Positions 48,825 to 59,193 of a stretch of DNA of 64,000 nt are shown piece after piece. The stretch comes from an uncultured Clostridia bacterium (GTDB taxonomy: Bacteria > Bacillota > Clostridia > Oscillospirales > Ruminococcaceae). The stretch's first letter is position 1; each line of letters starts with the position of its first letter. The translations under genes and the position numbers were made by a program. The stretch spans positions 1-64,000 of the forward strand of contig CANQXX010000003.1 of NCBI GenBank assembly GCA_947627905.1, given 5' to 3'. The notes below the pieces were generated by a model. That model was given only the letters and a program-made list of their open reading frames with translations. It did not search any database and was not told where the DNA came from.

Positions 48825-49601
48825 TCATTTTTTAGTAAATTCCCACATTATTATCCCAGCCGCCATTGCAGCATTAAGGGAATTGATATTACCGTGCATT
48901 TTTATCGTAAGTCTTTTATCGCACATGGCGCTAATTTCATCGGGGAGACCGTTTCCCTCATTCCCGATAAGTACCGCTGCTCCTCCAGAAAAATCACATT
49001 CCGTCAAGGAGACAGCGTCGTCATTCACTACAGCCGCAAAAGTTTCAATGCCGTTTTTTGCAAAAGCAGGAAACACATCATACAATCCTGCTTCCGAAAC
49101 ATTCAGTCTGAAAATGCTTCCCATTGTTGAACGTACAACTTTAGGATTATAAAGCTCACAGCAGTCCGAAAGGAACACCCCGTCTATCCCTACGGCGTCG
49201 GCAGTGCGGATTATTGTGCCAAGGTTTCCCGGATCTCTCACCTCATGAAGAAGAACGTACTTTCCGCCTTTTTTTACAGTTTCGGCAGCAGGAAGCCTTT
49301 CCGGAACTCTGCATATTGCAAAAACGCCCTGCGTATTTCCGGTATCAGACAGCTTATCCGCCAGCTCGTCCGGAATAACGTAACATTCTGCGCCTGAAAC
49401 ATCTTTTTCCCGAAAAAACGTTTCCGCACATTTTTCAGCTGCAAAAACAGCATAAAGCCCGGCATTTTCCCTGACGGCGTCGTCTATCAGGCGCACTCCC
49501 TCAAGAATGAACATACCTGTTTCACGGCGGTATTTTTTATTTTCCGAAAGCCTTCTGTAGAGCTTTACAGCAGGATTATCCTTTGAAGTGATATACTGCA
49601 T
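48825..49601 (-). CDS. SpoU/TrmH-family RNA 2'-O-methyltransferase
   Basis: HEVRDPGNLGTIIRTADAVGIDGVFL; IGNEGNGLPDEI; MHGNINSLNAAMAAGIIMWE. Confidence 0.93.
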   Translation of the reverse strand: MQYITSKDNPAVKLYRRLSENKKYRRETGMFILEGVRLIDDAVRENAGLYAVFAAEKCAETFFREKDVSGAECYVIPDELADKLSDTGNTQGVFAICRVPERLPAAETVKKGGKYVLLHEVRDPGNLGTIIRTADAVGIDGVFLSDCCELYNPKVVRSTMGSIFRLNVSEAGLYDVFPAFAKNGIETFAAVVNDDAVSLTECDFSGGAAVLIGNEGNGLPDEISAMCDKRLTIKMHGNINSLNAAMAAGIIMWEFTKK

Positions 49602-49670
49602 TATAGTCCTCCGTCCGCCGTAATTCAGCTGAATTATGACCGATATTATATTCTTTAAAAAACTGCAAAA

Positions 49671-49698
49671 GTCAGAAGCAAGGAAATTCGCTTCTGAC
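49671..49698 (-). terminator. rplT operon terminator
   Basis: GTCAGAAGC...GCTTCTGAC; minus strand continues into TTTTGCAGTTTTTT. Confidence 0.8.
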
Positions 49699-49714
49699 CT
49701 TAAAGCAATTTTAA

Positions 49715-50068
49715 TTAAAGAGCAGCCTTTGCTTTTTCGGTAAGAGCCGTAAAGCCGGCAGCATCATTGATAGCGATCTCGGAAAGCATCTTTCTGTTAA
49801 GCGTGATGCCTGCTTTTTTAAGACCGTTCATAAATGTAGAATAGTTCATACCATTCATTTTGCAAGCGGCGGAAATTCTTGTTATCCACAGCTTTCTGAA
49901 ATCACGCTTCTTGAGGCGTCTGCCGATATAAGCGTAATTTCCGGATTTCATAACGGCTTCTTTAGCCATTTTGAAGTGCTTGCTTTTTGAGCCCCAGTAG
50001 CCCTTAGCGAGCTTTAAAGTTTTATTTCTTCTCTTGCGAGTAGCCATTGCTCCCTTAACACGAGCCAT
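49715..50068 (-). CDS. rplT: 50S ribosomal protein L20
   Basis: [42 protein letters not shown]. Confidence 0.98.
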   Translation of the reverse strand: MARVKGAMATRKRRNKTLKLAKGYWGSKSKHFKMAKEAVMKSGNYAYIGRRLKKRDFRKLWITRISAACKMNGMNYSTFMNGLKKAGITLNRKMLSEIAINDAAGFTALTEKAKAAL

Positions 50069-50119
50069 AATCTTTTACCTCCGTTTAAATATAGTGGGTT
50101 AAGAACAGTGTTTTACCTA

Positions 50120-50317
50120 TTATTTATAAGGTATGAGCTGCTTTACCGTAGCGGTGTTCGCGGAGCCTGTATAGCCTGCCGCTCTGTTGATCCTCTTGCG
50201 CTTGGTAGCTTTCTGTGTCAGTCTGTGACGTCTGTTTGTTTTCTGGTACTTTACCATACCGCCCTTAGTGAGCTTGAAGCGTTTTTTAGCACCGGAATGA
50301 GTTTTCTGCTTTGGCAT
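50120..50317 (-). CDS. rpmI: 50S ribosomal protein L35
   Basis: [42 protein letters not shown]. Confidence 0.98.
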   Translation of the reverse strand: MPKQKTHSGAKKRFKLTKGGMVKYQKTNRRHRLTQKATKRKRINRAAGYTGSANTATVKQLIPYK

Positions 50318-50359
50318 AATATATCCTCCTTTGATTTGGACAATTCTGTCTCATAAAAT

Positions 50360-50899
50360 TTATTTTGAAGCCTTGGGCGAAACGAACATAACAAGAGCGC
50401 GCCCTTCCATTTTGGATGGCTTTTCAACCGTACCGGCCTCCGCGCAGGCATCCTTGAACTTTTCCAGAAGTTCTTCGCCAAGATGCGGATGAGCAATAGC
50501 GCGTTTTCTGAAACGCACCGAAACTTTTATTTTGTCGCCTGCTTTAAGGAATTTCAAAGCCTGATTTACTTTGGTATTGAAATCATTGGTATCAATGGTA
50601 GAAAACATTCTTATTTCCTTGATCTCGACTACCTTCTGATTTTTTCTTGCTTCCTTCTCGCGCTTGCTCTGCTCGAAAACGTATTTTCCGTAATCCATTA
50701 TCTTGCAGACGGGAGGAGTAGCCTGAGGAGCGATCTTTACAAGATCGAAGTCCTTTTCCTCAGCGAGTTTCAGAGCTTCCTTAGCCGACATAACGCCGAG
50801 CTGAGTTCCGTCATTATCAATGACGCGTATTTCCTTATCGCGGATCTCCTCATTGATCTGAACTTCTTTGCTGTTATTGCTTATGGTAAGCACCCCCAA
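50360..50899 (-). CDS. infC: translation initiation factor IF-3
   Basis: VNEEIRDKEIRVIDNDGTQLGVMSAKEALKLAEEKDFDLVKIAPQATPPVCKIMDYGKY (here starting INEEI). Confidence 0.97.
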   Translation of the reverse strand: MGVLTISNNSKEVQINEEIRDKEIRVIDNDGTQLGVMSAKEALKLAEEKDFDLVKIAPQATPPVCKIMDYGKYVFEQSKREKEARKNQKVVEIKEIRMFSTIDTNDFNTKVNQALKFLKAGDKIKVSVRFRKRAIAHPHLGEELLEKFKDACAEAGTVEKPSKMEGRALVMFVSPKASK

Positions 50900-50904
50900 A
50901 TAGA

Positions 50905-51045
50905 ATAAAAATGAGCGGGACGAACGTTCCGCTCACATAATATACACATAAAAGCCCTATAAAGCGCTCCGGTATCATCATGATATTGACCGCTGCTCGC
51001 TTTGCGGCAGGGTGAGAACGGAAAGTTCTGCTTTATTATACGGCG
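50905..51045 (-). promoter_or_regulatory. L20-type autoregulatory leader of the infC operon (candidate)
   Basis: ~140-nt leader preceding infC ending in terminator GAGCGG(aacgttcgtc)CCGCTC + ATTTTTATT (50913-50934). Confidence 0.65.
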
Positions 51046-51129
51046 TTTAAAGCCGCCAACGCATAATATTATACTCCATATAAATGCGCTTGTCAAGGCT
51101 TTTTTCAAAATTTTCCGAAAAAAATATTT

Positions 51130-51561
51130 TTATTCTTCGCTTGTTTCGTCATCAGGCAAGGAAGATGCATTGCTTTTCAGCTTATTCTGATAAGCTGCAT
51201 TGTCAAACCAATCGTCAAGCACGCTGACAGAGATCGAATAACCTGTTGCAGTTTCAACATACTCTGTGATCTCGCCGGTCCTGATAAGTTCTATGACCTT
51301 ATCCGTGGAAAGATTAAGATATTCTCCGGCTTCCGCCTCGGTAAGATACTTTTTCTGCGATAAGCCCACATCCGACGGAACGGTAACTGTATTTGTGGAA
51401 GCAAGCTGTTTTTCTTCCATAGTCTTATTTAGCTTGCGTACTCCTCCGCCTATGCTTATTCCCGAAATAAGTATACATATGCCAAGGAATACCGCTCCGA
51501 GAAATGTTGCGTTGATACCTCCGCTGCGCTTTGCGGGACGCTGATTTGACTGATTTGCCAT
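51130..51561 (-). CDS. membrane-anchored excisionase-like HTH protein
   Basis: N-terminal TM helix (FLGAVFLGICILISGISIGG) followed by KKYLTEAEAGEYLNLSTDKVIELIRTGEI helix-turn-helix. Confidence 0.75.
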   Translation of the reverse strand: MANQSNQRPAKRSGGINATFLGAVFLGICILISGISIGGGVRKLNKTMEEKQLASTNTVTVPSDVGLSQKKYLTEAEAGEYLNLSTDKVIELIRTGEITEYVETATGYSISVSVLDDWFDNAAYQNKLKSNASSLPDDETSEE

Positions 51562-51580
51562 TTTGAAGTCCTCCTAATCC

Positions 51581-54500
51581 TTATTTTGAAGTCTCCGCGC
51601 CAAGAGGCGCTTTTACAGCCATACCCAAGCTGAATGAATAAAGGTACGCTTCCTTGACCCTTTTGCCGAATATCCTGCCAAGAGCTGCTCCGTACAGCTT
51701 TATCTGAAGATCATACCTTGAAACGAGCACCGACGGACTTGTTACCCTGTCGGTCTTATAGTCCACCAGAACTATTTCTCCGTTCTCTTCAAACATACAG
51801 TCAGCGATACCCTGAAGCATACTATCTTTATTATACTCCATAAGTCGGTAATCGTCAAGACCGGCATCGGATTTTTTGACTAAAAATTTCTGTTCCCGCC
51901 GTATTTTGTCGGAATTTTTCATTCTTGCATACAGTTCAGACTGGAAAAACGCCTCGAGCTGAGGTATATTCAGGCTGTTTTTTTCTTCCTGTGTAAGCAT
52001 ACCGTTTTCGGCAAGTCTTTCCGCTTCGGACAGAATATCCTTTTCGGCTGCCGGATAATCGGCATACTGCATGAAAGTATGCATTGCCGTACCCTTTTCG
52101 GCAGCCGTGAGCCCTCCTTTTTCTGCAGCAAATTCCGGCCGCCGCAGGAAAAGTTTATCTCCAGTCTCGCTCTTGGCGATCTCGGTAACGGTTATTTTTG
52201 CCGGCTGGGATGTTTTTTCGCTGTCATACGAATATGCAAACATTTCTTCCAGCATATGTATTTTTGCAGGATCAGGAGCTGCCGTGCCTGAGTTTTCTTC
52301 CTGAGGAGAAATATTTTCTGCCGTTATATTATTCGTCCTGACTGTAATGCCATTTTCCTTTACAGGCAATGAGACACCGTCCCTGAACCATTCTCCGTCC
52401 TTATGCACAAGCATTGCCGCCGATATCCAGTCAAGCATTGATCCTGCCTCACGAGCAGCGTCCGACAGCTCTCCGTCGGACATGGCTATCTTCATGCGGA
52501 CGCTGTCTATCTTTTTTCTTACCTTAGGACTGTCCGGTATGGTTATGAACAGCTGTTCCTTTGCCCTTGTCAGAGCAACATAAAGCAGGCGCATTTCTTC
52601 GCTTACTGCATCTGCACGGTTTATCTCTGCAATTACATATCTTGGGAATGAATCGTACAGCCTGAGTTTTTCCCTGTCCTGAATTTTAAATCCTATACCA
52701 AATTCCGAGCTGATCTGTATTCGCTTTTTCAGGTCGGAGGTATTAAACCCGGTCGAAGTGCCGCAGAGAAATACAAAAGGATATTCCAGTCCTTTTGATC
52801 TGTGTATCGTCTTTATTGAAACTGCATTGTCGTTTGCGGATACTACCGAAGCGCGCCTGAGATCTCCTCCGCGGCGGACAAGATTGTCCGTATACCTTAC
52901 AAAGCCCGATATGCCGCCTCCGGAATTTTTTTCATAGCTTTCCGCAACATCAAGAAGCAGCCGCAGATTTGCCCTTTTTATATTTCCGTCTTTATAGGTC
53001 TGCACCGACGAAAGGAAATCCGTGCTGTCATATATTGTCCTTATAAATCTGTCCAGCTTCTGTGAAGCGGCGCAATAACGCAGCTTCACAAACATTTCCA
53101 TAAATCTTCCGAGCTTGGAAAAAAGTATCTGATCCTCGGATATCTCCGTCTCACCGGACAAAACATTTTTTATTGCAGAAAAATATTTTTCGTCCTCTTT
53201 TTTTACCGAAGCCAGCAAAGCCATATCCTCAGCATCAAGCATGAACATCGGTGACATGAGCACCGTTGCCAGCGGTATATCCTGCATGGGGTTATCAATT
53301 ACCGCCAGCATACTCAAAAGAACGGATATCTCTCTTGACCGGAGATACCCCTCCGGTTCTTCGGCATGAGCTTTTATTCCCAGACCGGCAAGCGCCTTAA
53401 CGTAAACATCGGCTTTCTTCCCGCTTCTCATAAGTATGCAGAAATCTCTCGGCTCACAAACACGCTCCGTTCCCTTGTCAGATACCGTTCTTTTTCCTAT
53501 CATGGAAGCGATCTTCAGCGCCGCTGCCTTTGCTTCACTGTCTGCATAAAGATTTTCTTCTGCGCCGTCCTCATCTTCATCGGAATTATTTTCTGTATCG
53601 TCGGTATCGTCCGGAGCTATTATGATCTCCGTATCGCGTTCACCGTCGTGATATTCCATTCCCTGAACAAGAGCTTCATCGCTGTTATAGTCAACATCTC
53701 CGGTCTCCCTGCTCATAAGGCTTCCGAAAATATAATTCACAAATCCTATTACTTCTTTGCTGCTGCGGAAATTTTTATTCAGGAACACCGAAGCATTTGT
53801 GCCTTTAAAATCATCGCCGGTATATTTTTCGGAAATATCAAGAGCTTTCATAAAAAGTTTCGGGTTTGCAAGCCTGAATCTGTATATGGACTGCTTCACA
53901 TCGCCCACCGTGAAAAGATCTGTTCCGCCCTTTTCAGCCGTTCCGTTCTTGGAAAGCATTTTGAATATAAGATCCTGATTATCATTAGCGTCCTGAAATT
54001 CATCTATCATTATCATTTCATAATAATCGGAAAGTTCTTTTGCAAGCGGTGTTTTTACTATATTGCCGTCATCGTCCTTTACGGCAAGCAGGCTGACTGC
54101 AAGCTGTTCGGCGTCTGAAAAGCTCAGGGCATTTTTTTCATTTTTAAGAGCGCGGAGTTCTTCTTCAAAACATTCTATCAGCGAAAACAGACATTCAAGC
54201 ATATCGGCGTGTTTAAGATAATCATCGTTTATATCCCCGGCGGAAAATATGCCGGCAGACAGCTTTTTCATTTCGTCCTTGTATTTGTTCCGCTGCTTCA
54301 TTATGCTGTCCTGAACGGCTTTTTCGTTTTCTTCAAGACCGCGGATACTGTCCATTCTTTTGAATGATATCTCCGGCAGAATAACTCTTTCGTCCCAGGG
54401 AAGATCTTTGCAAAGCTGTTCTTTCAGTGACATGAACAGCTCCGCGTCGCTCTCCAGCGCAGCTGAAGTTCTTCCTGCGATATCGGAAAACAGTTCGTTC

Positions 54501-55195
54501 AGATACTTCGCGCGCTTTATAAAACCGTCGTATTTTTTTTCGATATGCTTTATATAGATCTTTGCCATAGGATCGTTTTCCGGGTCAAATCCTGCCGAAT
54601 AGTATTCTGTCCACTTTCTTGTTTTATCCCTGTAAAAAGGCACTGAAACAAGAAATCCATATATGTCCAGAACTGTTTTTTCAAGCTCTGTATCTCCCCT
54701 TGCCGAGCCGCTGAAAAAGCCGCACAGCTTTTCCATTATTTCCGGCTTATCGGCATAGAATTTTTCAAATGCTTCTCCTGCCGCATTCCGCATGAGCATA
54801 GATTCCTCTGCATCGTCCAGTATGCGGAAACCTGCCGACACATCAAGAGACTGTATATTTTCCCTTATCATATCAAAGCAGAACGAATGTATAGTTGATA
54901 TTTTAGCCGTCTGCAATAACGCCTGCTGACGGCAAAGCCATACATTATCCGGCTCGGAAGCGATCTTTTCCGAAAGTGCGTCGGAAAGTCTCTGCTTCAT
55001 CTGTGCGGCTGCATCGTTGGTGAAGGTAACAACAACGAGCCTGTCGGCTGATATCCTGTTCTCCGTATCCGAAAGTATCCTTATCAGACGTTCGACAAGT
55101 ACGGAAGTCTTTCCGCTTCCCGCCGCTGCCGAAACGATGATCCCTGTTCCTCTTGCGTTTATAGCGTCAAGCTGTTCTTTTGTCCAACTGCTCAT
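51581..55195 (-). CDS. addA: helicase-exonuclease AddA
   Basis: WTKEQLDAINARGTGIIVSAAAGSGKTSVLVERLIR; C-terminal nuclease EIVLVDYKTDRV. Confidence 0.96.
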   Translation of the reverse strand: MSSWTKEQLDAINARGTGIIVSAAAGSGKTSVLVERLIRILSDTENRISADRLVVVTFTNDAAAQMKQRLSDALSEKIASEPDNVWLCRQQALLQTAKISTIHSFCFDMIRENIQSLDVSAGFRILDDAEESMLMRNAAGEAFEKFYADKPEIMEKLCGFFSGSARGDTELEKTVLDIYGFLVSVPFYRDKTRKWTEYYSAGFDPENDPMAKIYIKHIEKKYDGFIKRAKYLNELFSDIAGRTSAALESDAELFMSLKEQLCKDLPWDERVILPEISFKRMDSIRGLEENEKAVQDSIMKQRNKYKDEMKKLSAGIFSAGDINDDYLKHADMLECLFSLIECFEEELRALKNEKNALSFSDAEQLAVSLLAVKDDDGNIVKTPLAKELSDYYEMIMIDEFQDANDNQDLIFKMLSKNGTAEKGGTDLFTVGDVKQSIYRFRLANPKLFMKALDISEKYTGDDFKGTNASVFLNKNFRSSKEVIGFVNYIFGSLMSRETGDVDYNSDEALVQGMEYHDGERDTEIIIAPDDTDDTENNSDEDEDGAEENLYADSEAKAAALKIASMIGKRTVSDKGTERVCEPRDFCILMRSGKKADVYVKALAGLGIKAHAEEPEGYLRSREISVLLSMLAVIDNPMQDIPLATVLMSPMFMLDAEDMALLASVKKEDEKYFSAIKNVLSGETEISEDQILFSKLGRFMEMFVKLRYCAASQKLDRFIRTIYDSTDFLSSVQTYKDGNIKRANLRLLLDVAESYEKNSGGGISGFVRYTDNLVRRGGDLRRASVVSANDNAVSIKTIHRSKGLEYPFVFLCGTSTGFNTSDLKKRIQISSEFGIGFKIQDREKLRLYDSFPRYVIAEINRADAVSEEMRLLYVALTRAKEQLFITIPDSPKVRKKIDSVRMKIAMSDGELSDAAREAGSMLDWISAAMLVHKDGEWFRDGVSLPVKENGITVRTNNITAENISPQEENSGTAAPDPAKIHMLEEMFAYSYDSEKTSQPAKITVTEIAKSETGDKLFLRRPEFAAEKGGLTAAEKGTAMHTFMQYADYPAAEKDILSEAERLAENGMLTQEEKNSLNIPQLEAFFQSELYARMKNSDKIRREQKFLVKKSDAGLDDYRLMEYNKDSMLQGIADCMFEENGEIVLVDYKTDRVTSPSVLVSRYDLQIKLYGAALGRIFGKRVKEAYLYSFSLGMAVKAPLGAETSK

Positions 55196-55196
55196 G

Positions 55197-58100
55197 TCAT
55201 ACCTCCTCCCCGTTCATTATCTTTTCAATGGTCTCCTCTGAATTATCCGCATATACCCGTACTTTTTCCGGAGGATATTCCCCGCAGACAGAATAATAAT
55301 CGCAATATTCGCACGGAAGATTTTTTTTATCCGTCATCAGCGGAACGGCTTCTATCCTGCCGTCAGCAAGTTTTTCCGCCGTTTCTTTAAGAAGCGCATA
55401 AGAATATTTTCTAAGATTTTCAAACTGTTCTTCCGTAATAAGCTTTGAAAAAGAAGAATAACCGTCCTTCGTCTTTTTTACCGGTATAAATTCATTATCG
55501 GCGTTTTCTTCCATAGCTTTAATAACTTCATCGTTGAGAAGTACAGCTCCTTTCATTTTATATGTCCTGCTCATTATATCCGCCGCATCATTCTCGCTGC
55601 TTTCACGTCCCAGAGCAGGAACGGCGTCTTTTGCAGGCATATAGAGCACGCCGGCAGGGATACAGCCGCTGTAAAGTCCCCTGTGATCCTTTTCTGTCAA
55701 AGCAAAAAGATAAAGCAGCATCTGCATATTCACCCCGTAAAGCAGGTCGCTGAATTTAAATTCCTTTATGCCTGACTTATAATCTACAACGCGGACGTAT
55801 CTTATTCCACCCGATCCAAAAACGTCCACCCTGTCGATAGTTCCGTCAAAGTATACCGTTATGCCGCTTGGCGTAACAAGCCTCAGAGGTCCTTCATCTC
55901 CGTCCCTGCCAAGAGTATACTCAAAGCCCTCCGGAACAAATTCGCTCTGCTTAAATTCGTCGGACATTCTCATAAGTATATCCGTAACTGTATCCGAAAG
56001 CCTTGAAAATGCAGCCTTGTAACGTCTTGATTTGCCGTAATCGCCGCCTATTTCGCTGCTTTGATAGTATTCGTCAAGGCGCTTTTTTACCTCCGAATAA
56101 ATTTCGCTCCGGCTCATTTTTATAAATTCGTCCTTGCCAAAACTTTTCATAAATCCGCATAGGCAATTATGTATCGCCGTTCCCCGCGAAGGGCTGTCCA
56201 TATCTACCTTTCGGAGTGCATATATCTTCAAGCCCTTTTTGCAGTAGTACATGAAAGGACATTTGCTGTAATCCTCAAATCTTGACGCAGAAAGATGCAT
56301 AGTTCTTCCGAAAAGTTTTTTGCCCATTTTGGAAGAAAGCCTGTGTCCGGCTGAATTTTCAACATCGCGCAGGTATTTTATCCTCAGAGCATATTCCGGA
56401 ATATCCGCAAGAGCCGCATAAAGGCTGGCAGAATCGCTGTCATCTCTGCGGTAATTGCGCACATACTGATAATAAGCGGCTTCGGGAGTATTGCAGAATG
56501 AAAGAAGTCCTCTCTTTTCAAAATTCAGCACAATACTATCCCCGAACATTTCCGAAGCCTGATTTACAGCCTGAGACGGATACATTGCACCTCCGGAAAT
56601 ATCGGAACGGGCAAACGATATATAAAGTCTGTCCGAAGCGTATGACAATGCCGAGTATGCGGCAAATCGTTCCTCAGCCAGTTTATCCTGAGAATTTCCG
56701 GACAGCCTTATACCTGCCTGTTCAAGAGCCAACCTGTCCCTGTCACTAAGAAGTCCGGAAGGCTTTGCTGCATATGGGAACATTCCGTCATTTGCGCCTA
56801 TCACAAAAACCGCTTTTACATCAGATAATCTTGCCGTGTGGACTGCCGCAAATCTTACGCAGTCCAGCGTCTGGGGCGGTGAGGACATCTTCGCTCTGCC
56901 TGCGGAAGCAGAAAAAAGTCCTGCAAATTCCGCAAGAGAAATTTTTTCGTCCTCAAGCGCCCTGCCAAGCGTTTCCAGAATACTGCAAAGCAGCTCCCAT
57001 AACTGTTTAAGTTCTCTGACCGCGCTCAGAGCGGCAGCGTCCTCGGTAACGCAGCCGTCATATATGGCGCAGATGTTATCAGTCGTTCCCGTTTCGTCAA
57101 AAAAAGCAAGGACGGCTCTGCATATCTGTTTTCCGTCAGCGTCAGCACAGGCTTCACGCAGCCTGAATATCGGTACGGTAACTTTTTGTCTGACCTGCTC
57201 CGCTCCTGTATCTTCGTCGTGCAAAAACGGCTCGTTCCACATCTTGCCGTCTATGCTCCATTTGTAGCAATGATCCTCAACGGCAGAGATCTCCTCGTCC
57301 GTAAGACCGAGTATGCCTGTTTTCATATACCGAAGCCATTTTTCCGAAGAAGAATTTCTGTCCGCCGCCAGCTCCAAAGCAGTCTTTAAAAAAATAAACA
57401 GTGATTTATGAGCAGCGGTATAATTTTCGTCCGTATAGAACGGTATGCCGTAACGTTCAAGTGCGCTCTCCATTACCGACGAATACAATTCTTTCTGCCT
57501 GCAAAGAACAGCAATATCGCTGAACCGATATTCTCCTCCGGACACGAGCCGGCATATTTCCGAACAAACAAAATCTCCCTCGCCGTAAATATCCTCCGAA
57601 TCATATATTCTTACCGCATTACACTCGCCCTTGAATTTACCGCGTACATTCCTGAAAACATTTTTGCTGAAAAATGTAAGCTCATCGGCTTTGAACCGGT
57701 GATTTTCACCAAGAATATCTATCCGAACCTTTTCTCCGGAATTTTCCGCAGCGCGTTTCAGCCTGTCAATAGTTTTATTTACCGTTTCAAATACCGAATA
57801 TCCTACAGTATTGCTGTCCTCAGTGGTCAGGCAGACAGTAAGATCTTCGCCGTAAGCAAGCATGGCGTCAAGCATGGCATATTCGTCCGCCGTAAAGCTC
57901 TTGAATGCGTCAACGAATATAGTTTTCCCTTTGAAATATCCGAATTTCGCAGCTCTTGCAGCAGCCTCGGAAATATCCCCCTCACCGTCTTTATAACCTT
58001 TTTCCACAAGCAGACGGCTGTATTCCAGAAAAATAAGCGCAATATCTTCAGCCTTTTCCTTTATGTTTTCATCTGCAATTTTTGCGCACTCTGCAAACTG

Positions 58101-58508
58101 CTCAGGGGTTATTCCGCTGACCGTAAGCTCCTTTACTATCTCAAGGCTGCTGTCCAGAAAAGAAAGCTGCTGCGCCTGTCTGCAGTAAAAATGCAGCTTT
58201 TCCCTCGATTCCAGACCGCTTATTGTACGGAACATCATAACGTTCTTGACGATATCGTCAGCATACTTTCCCTTTATCCCGCCGTGGCGGATAAATATAT
58301 CCTTTGCTATCCTTGCAAAAGACTGAACATTCACACGGTTGAACATTACCGGACCAAGACGCTCATAAAGATCGCCGTCAAATTCAAACGAAAACTGATC
58401 CGGAATTATTGCAATAACATCTTTATTTTCATTCAGAGCAGTATTTATCCTGTTCATCATTTCAAAAGTCTTGCCTGTACCTGCTCCTCCGGCAATGATA
58501 TTCAGCAT
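55197..58508 (-). CDS. addB: helicase-exonuclease AddB
   Basis: MLNIIAGGAGTGKTFEMMNRI; C-terminal CEYCDYYSVC Fe-S/nuclease region; ORF track start 58580, ATG 58508 fits the Walker A position. Confidence 0.94.
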   Translation of the reverse strand: MLNIIAGGAGTGKTFEMMNRINTALNENKDVIAIIPDQFSFEFDGDLYERLGPVMFNRVNVQSFARIAKDIFIRHGGIKGKYADDIVKNVMMFRTISGLESREKLHFYCRQAQQLSFLDSSLEIVKELTVSGITPEQFAECAKIADENIKEKAEDIALIFLEYSRLLVEKGYKDGEGDISEAAARAAKFGYFKGKTIFVDAFKSFTADEYAMLDAMLAYGEDLTVCLTTEDSNTVGYSVFETVNKTIDRLKRAAENSGEKVRIDILGENHRFKADELTFFSKNVFRNVRGKFKGECNAVRIYDSEDIYGEGDFVCSEICRLVSGGEYRFSDIAVLCRQKELYSSVMESALERYGIPFYTDENYTAAHKSLFIFLKTALELAADRNSSSEKWLRYMKTGILGLTDEEISAVEDHCYKWSIDGKMWNEPFLHDEDTGAEQVRQKVTVPIFRLREACADADGKQICRAVLAFFDETGTTDNICAIYDGCVTEDAAALSAVRELKQLWELLCSILETLGRALEDEKISLAEFAGLFSASAGRAKMSSPPQTLDCVRFAAVHTARLSDVKAVFVIGANDGMFPYAAKPSGLLSDRDRLALEQAGIRLSGNSQDKLAEERFAAYSALSYASDRLYISFARSDISGGAMYPSQAVNQASEMFGDSIVLNFEKRGLLSFCNTPEAAYYQYVRNYRRDDSDSASLYAALADIPEYALRIKYLRDVENSAGHRLSSKMGKKLFGRTMHLSASRFEDYSKCPFMYYCKKGLKIYALRKVDMDSPSRGTAIHNCLCGFMKSFGKDEFIKMSRSEIYSEVKKRLDEYYQSSEIGGDYGKSRRYKAAFSRLSDTVTDILMRMSDEFKQSEFVPEGFEYTLGRDGDEGPLRLVTPSGITVYFDGTIDRVDVFGSGGIRYVRVVDYKSGIKEFKFSDLLYGVNMQMLLYLFALTEKDHRGLYSGCIPAGVLYMPAKDAVPALGRESSENDAADIMSRTYKMKGAVLLNDEVIKAMEENADNEFIPVKKTKDGYSSFSKLITEEQFENLRKYSYALLKETAEKLADGRIEAVPLMTDKKNLPCEYCDYYSVCGEYPPEKVRVYADNSEETIEKIMNGEEV

Positions 58509-58512
58509 ATGC

Positions 58513-59046
58513 TCACTTCCTTTTATTTCTGTTTGCATCGGCATAACGCCATAGTATATCGCGGTACTCCGGAGTTGCATAATTTATCCCCACACGCGGA
58601 AGGGTCTCGATCTCCGGACGGTATCCGTCGTCCTCGATACATATACGCGGATTTCCGAAAACAGGCTCGCAGTTAAAGCTTTTGTCGATACCGAGCTGTC
58701 TGGTCAGCTTGGCAGGACCGTCATATACCTCGCACGCACGGAACAGTACAGCCTGAGGCTGATCTTTCTTTCCGGTGACAACATTCATCAGCCAGTGCAT
58801 ACCATAGCAAAGATAAATATAAAGATATCCGGCTTCGCCGTACATTACCTCTGTTCGCTGCGTCCGTCCCTTGCTGGCATGGCAGGCGGTATCCTCTTCA
58901 CCCCGGTAGGCTTCCGTCTCCGTTATGCGAAGAACGGTCCTTGCGCCGCCGTCATGAGTGCGGACAATAAGTTTTCCCACCAGATCCGGCGCAACTTCAA
59001 GACAGTCCCGGCTGTAGAATTTTTTCGTAAGGATCTTGTTTTTCAT
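58513..59046 (-). CDS. DNA-3-methyladenine glycosylase (MPG/AAG type)
   Basis: ITETEAYRGEEDTACHASKGRTQRTEVMYGEAGYLYIYLCYGMHWLMNVVT. Confidence 0.95.
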   Translation of the reverse strand: MKNKILTKKFYSRDCLEVAPDLVGKLIVRTHDGGARTVLRITETEAYRGEEDTACHASKGRTQRTEVMYGEAGYLYIYLCYGMHWLMNVVTGKKDQPQAVLFRACEVYDGPAKLTRQLGIDKSFNCEPVFGNPRICIEDDGYRPEIETLPRVGINYATPEYRDILWRYADANRNKRK

Positions 59047-59151
59047 GATAACTCCGATCTTGAAAAATTATGGTTTATATTATTATATTCCGGATAAAAT
59101 TGTCGGAAATCGTAATTTCTTTGATTATACCACACCTGCAAAAAAAATTCA

Positions 59152-59184
59152 ACCCGGATATACGCATACCGCACATATCCGGGT
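59152..59184 (-). terminator. hyd maturation operon terminator
   Basis: ACCCGGATAT...ATATCCGGGT; minus strand continues TGAATTTTTTTT. Confidence 0.85.
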
Positions 59185-59193
59185 GGGAATAAA

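Noticed and set aside
53366-54118. 250-aa plus-strand ORF antisense to addA
   Set aside because: Shadow ORF of AddA with no SD or motif
57408-58676. 422-aa plus-strand ORF antisense to addB
   Set aside because: Lies entirely opposite conserved AddB/MPG coding sequence; composition typical of a reverse-complement artefact
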